In this document: one piece after another, positions 6,410 through 7,475 of the stretch
Layout: each line of letters opens with the position of its first letter
Numbering within the stretch: position 1 is the first letter of the stretch
DNA from: an uncultured Elusimicrobia bacterium
GTDB lineage: Bacteria > Elusimicrobiota > Elusimicrobia > UBA1565 > UBA9628
Assembly: GCA_903874575.1 (NCBI GenBank)
Contig: CAIQSZ010000222.1
Location: 1 to 7,475 of the forward strand
Length of the DNA stretch: 7,475 nucleotides
Direction of reading: 5' to 3'
Notes under the pieces: generated by a model
What the model saw: the letters and a program-made list of their open reading frames with translations, nothing else
Database searches by the model: none
What the model was told of the DNA's origin: nothing
Translations under genes and position numbers: made by a program

Positions 6410-7366
6410 TCAGGGGCGGGGCCGCGCCGCCGGGCGGGGAGAACTCACGGCCAGCCTGCGCTCCAACCGCGCGACGACGGCTCCCAGCAGTTCCAGCGTC
6501 GGGGCGGGCACGCTTCGTGCGCGCGCCGCGGCCAACAGGGGGCCCAGGATGGCCGAGGCCTCGGTGCGGCGGCCGGCCGCCAGGTCCTGGAGCATCGAAT
6601 TGCGCTGGTGCGGCGCGTTGCGGCCGCTGAGCAGAAGTTTGTCGGCCATGTCCGAATAATCGAGGGGGTGGCCGGCGGCCTCGGCCGCGGCCGCGGCTTC
6701 CGCGAGCGCCTTAAGAGATATTTCCCGCAGGGCCGGGTCCTCGATCAGCCTGCCGTTCTCGACCGCGCATGCCGCGCCGAGCGGGTTCACCGCGGCATTG
6801 AATGCCGCCTTGGTCCACAACATGCCCGGCTCGCCGTCTTTGATGTGCGCGCGAAAGCCGGCCGTCGTCAGTATCCCGGCGGCGGTCGCCAGCGCGGTCT
6901 CGTTGCCCGGGCGTCGCGCGAGCAGAACGTCCTCCCCGCCGTTGAGCCGCAGGTCTCCCGGCGCCGGCCGGTCGGCCGCGAAGTAGCAGACCCCGATCAC
7001 GGTGCGGCGCGCGCCGAACGTGCGGCGGAAGACTTTTTCATGGCCGATCCCGTTCTGCAGCGCCACGACCGCCGTATCGGGGCCGATCCACCGCTTGGCC
7101 GACGTCGCCGCGCTTGCCGCGTCGCCCGACTTGACGCAGAAGAACGCGGCGGTCGGCGGCGTCGTCAGAGCGTGCGCCGAGATCAAGCCGGTGCGGATCG
7201 AGCGGGTTCGCCTGTCGGGACCCGTCACGAGAAAGCCCTCGGTCAGGCGTTTCTCGCCGGCGGGAGTGCGTCCGAGGAGGGCCACGGTTCGTCCCGCGTT
7301 TCTCAGGCCCGCGGCCAAGGCGAGTCCGACCGCTCCGGGACCGATGACGAGGGTCGAAGGTTTCAC
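6410..7366 (-). CDS. Ketopantoate reductase family protein (PanE/ApbA)
   Basis: This 318-residue protein has an N-terminal Rossmann fold with GPGAVG (9-14), then CVKSGD with K79 and the family's LQNGIGHE (103-110). The helical C-terminal domain contains the catalytic K186 in WTKAAFNAAVNPL, with N190 and N194, and NSMLQDLAAGRRTE (256-269) with E269. These match the residues that 2-dehydropantoate 2-reductase uses for NADPH-dependent reduction of ketopantoate to pantoate in coenzyme A synthesis. The family also holds reductases of other 2-keto acids, and no panB or panC is nearby, so I leave the symbol blank. The tail (309-318) is Pro/Arg-rich. The start is GTG (7366-7364); an in-frame TGA at 7381-7379 leaves no better choice. 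There is no Shine-Dalgarno sequence, but TATAAA lies 6 bases upstream. It heads a cluster with the kinase-like and receiver genes. Confidence 0.88.
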   Translation of the reverse strand: MKPSTLVIGPGAVGLALAAGLRNAGRTVALLGRTPAGEKRLTEGFLVTGPDRRTRSIRTGLISAHALTTPPTAAFFCVKSGDAASAATSAKRWIGPDTAVVALQNGIGHEKVFRRTFGARRTVIGVCYFAADRPAPGDLRLNGGEDVLLARRPGNETALATAAGILTTAGFRAHIKDGEPGMLWTKAAFNAAVNPLGAACAVENGRLIEDPALREISLKALAEAAAAAEAAGHPLDYSDMADKLLLSGRNAPHQRNSMLQDLAAGRRTEASAILGPLLAAARARSVPAPTLELLGAVVARLERRLAVSSPRPAARPRP

Positions 7367-7372
7367 ACGGGG

Positions 7373-7400
7373 TTTATATCAAATCGGCGGCCGGCCCCAA
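7373..7400 (-). promoter_or_regulatory. Putative promoter of the ketopantoate reductase cluster
   Basis: On the minus strand, TATAAA (7378-7373) is a 5 of 6 match to the -10 consensus and ends 6 bases before the GTG start. TTGGGG (7400-7395) is a partial -35 match (TTG conserved) with a 16-base spacer. Initiation about 7 bases after the -10 box would place the first base at the GTG itself, giving a leaderless message. The -35 overlaps the T run of the terminator just upstream. Confidence 0.45.
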
Positions 7401-7438
7401 AAAATCGACCCCCGGCGTTTTCGCGCCGGGGGTCTTTT
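7399..7438. terminator. Strong intrinsic terminator, possibly bidirectional
   Basis: GACCCCCGGCG (7407-7417) and CGCCGGGGGTC (7424-7434) form a perfect 11-bp GC-rich stem with a 6-base loop. Read on the plus strand it is followed by TTTT (7435-7438). Read on the minus strand it is followed by GA and then six T (7404-7399). The minus orientation fits best, because a minus-strand gene appears to end about 25 bases before it. The hairpin also insulates the cluster that begins at 7366. Confidence 0.85.
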
Positions 7439-7459
7439 ACGGCGACGTCCTGCGGACGC

Positions 7460-7475
7460 TTATTAAGCGTTGACC
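7460..7475 (-). CDS. Extreme 3' end of a minus-strand gene, probable
   Basis: Reading in from the right edge on the minus strand, one frame gives Val-Asn-Ala and then two TAA stops in a row (7465-7463 and 7462-7460). The strong terminator begins 25 bases further on. Tandem stops followed by a terminator are typical of a highly expressed gene end. Three residues cannot identify the product; histone-like HU proteins can end in a similar way, but this is only a guess. Confidence 0.35.

Noticed and set aside
5602..6659. Two plus-strand open frames of 342 and 212 residues opposite the kinase-like gene.
   Set aside because: Ser/Arg/Ala-rich shadows without motifs; the minus-strand frame has the domain logic, the coupled start and the operon context.

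Overview
The window is GC-rich bacterial chromosome, densely packed with coding sequence and with only one intergenic gap above about 40 bases (about 100 bases at the right end). Codon use looks uniform. I see no transposase, integrase, tRNA, rRNA, CRISPR array or direct repeat, so this looks like ordinary core and semi-core chromosome rather than a mobile island. The gene content (HtpX, a CYTH protein, a group-1 P5C dehydrogenase, SSB ending in EEVPF, a single-domain response regulator) fits a high-GC bacterium of Gram-negative type. I cannot name the phylum; an Elusimicrobiota-like or deltaproteobacterial-like lineage is only a guess.

Layout, left to right. (1) The 3' part of an MFS efflux transporter on the + strand, cut by the left edge. 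(2) A minus-strand cluster, in transcription order: CYTH/triphosphate tunnel protein, HtpX membrane protease, a small protein with two C2HC zinc-finger motifs, and single-stranded DNA-binding protein. The last three are tightly linked: htpX and the zinc-finger gene share an ATGA, and the zinc-finger gene runs 53 bases into ssb. The ssb and MFS genes converge and overlap by 4 bases at their stop codons. (3) A plus-strand gene for 1-pyrroline-5-carboxylate dehydrogenase, divergent from the CYTH gene across only 36 bases. (4) A second minus-strand cluster, in transcription order: a ketopantoate-reductase-family protein, a cytoplasmic protein with a degenerate histidine-kinase ATPase domain, and a stand-alone receiver domain. 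(5) At the right edge, a strong intrinsic terminator and the last three codons of another minus-strand gene.

The metabolic genes (P5C dehydrogenase, ketopantoate reductase family) have no obvious pathway partners here. The most interesting items are the pairing of a probable pseudo-histidine kinase with a lone receiver, the zinc-finger protein fused by overlap into the ssb operon, and a repeated arrangement in which a -10-like hexamer sits 6 to 7 bases before the start codon of genes that lack a Shine-Dalgarno sequence. That last pattern suggests leaderless transcripts. No previously undescribed multi-gene system is clearly demonstrated; the candidates are modest and are ranked as such.
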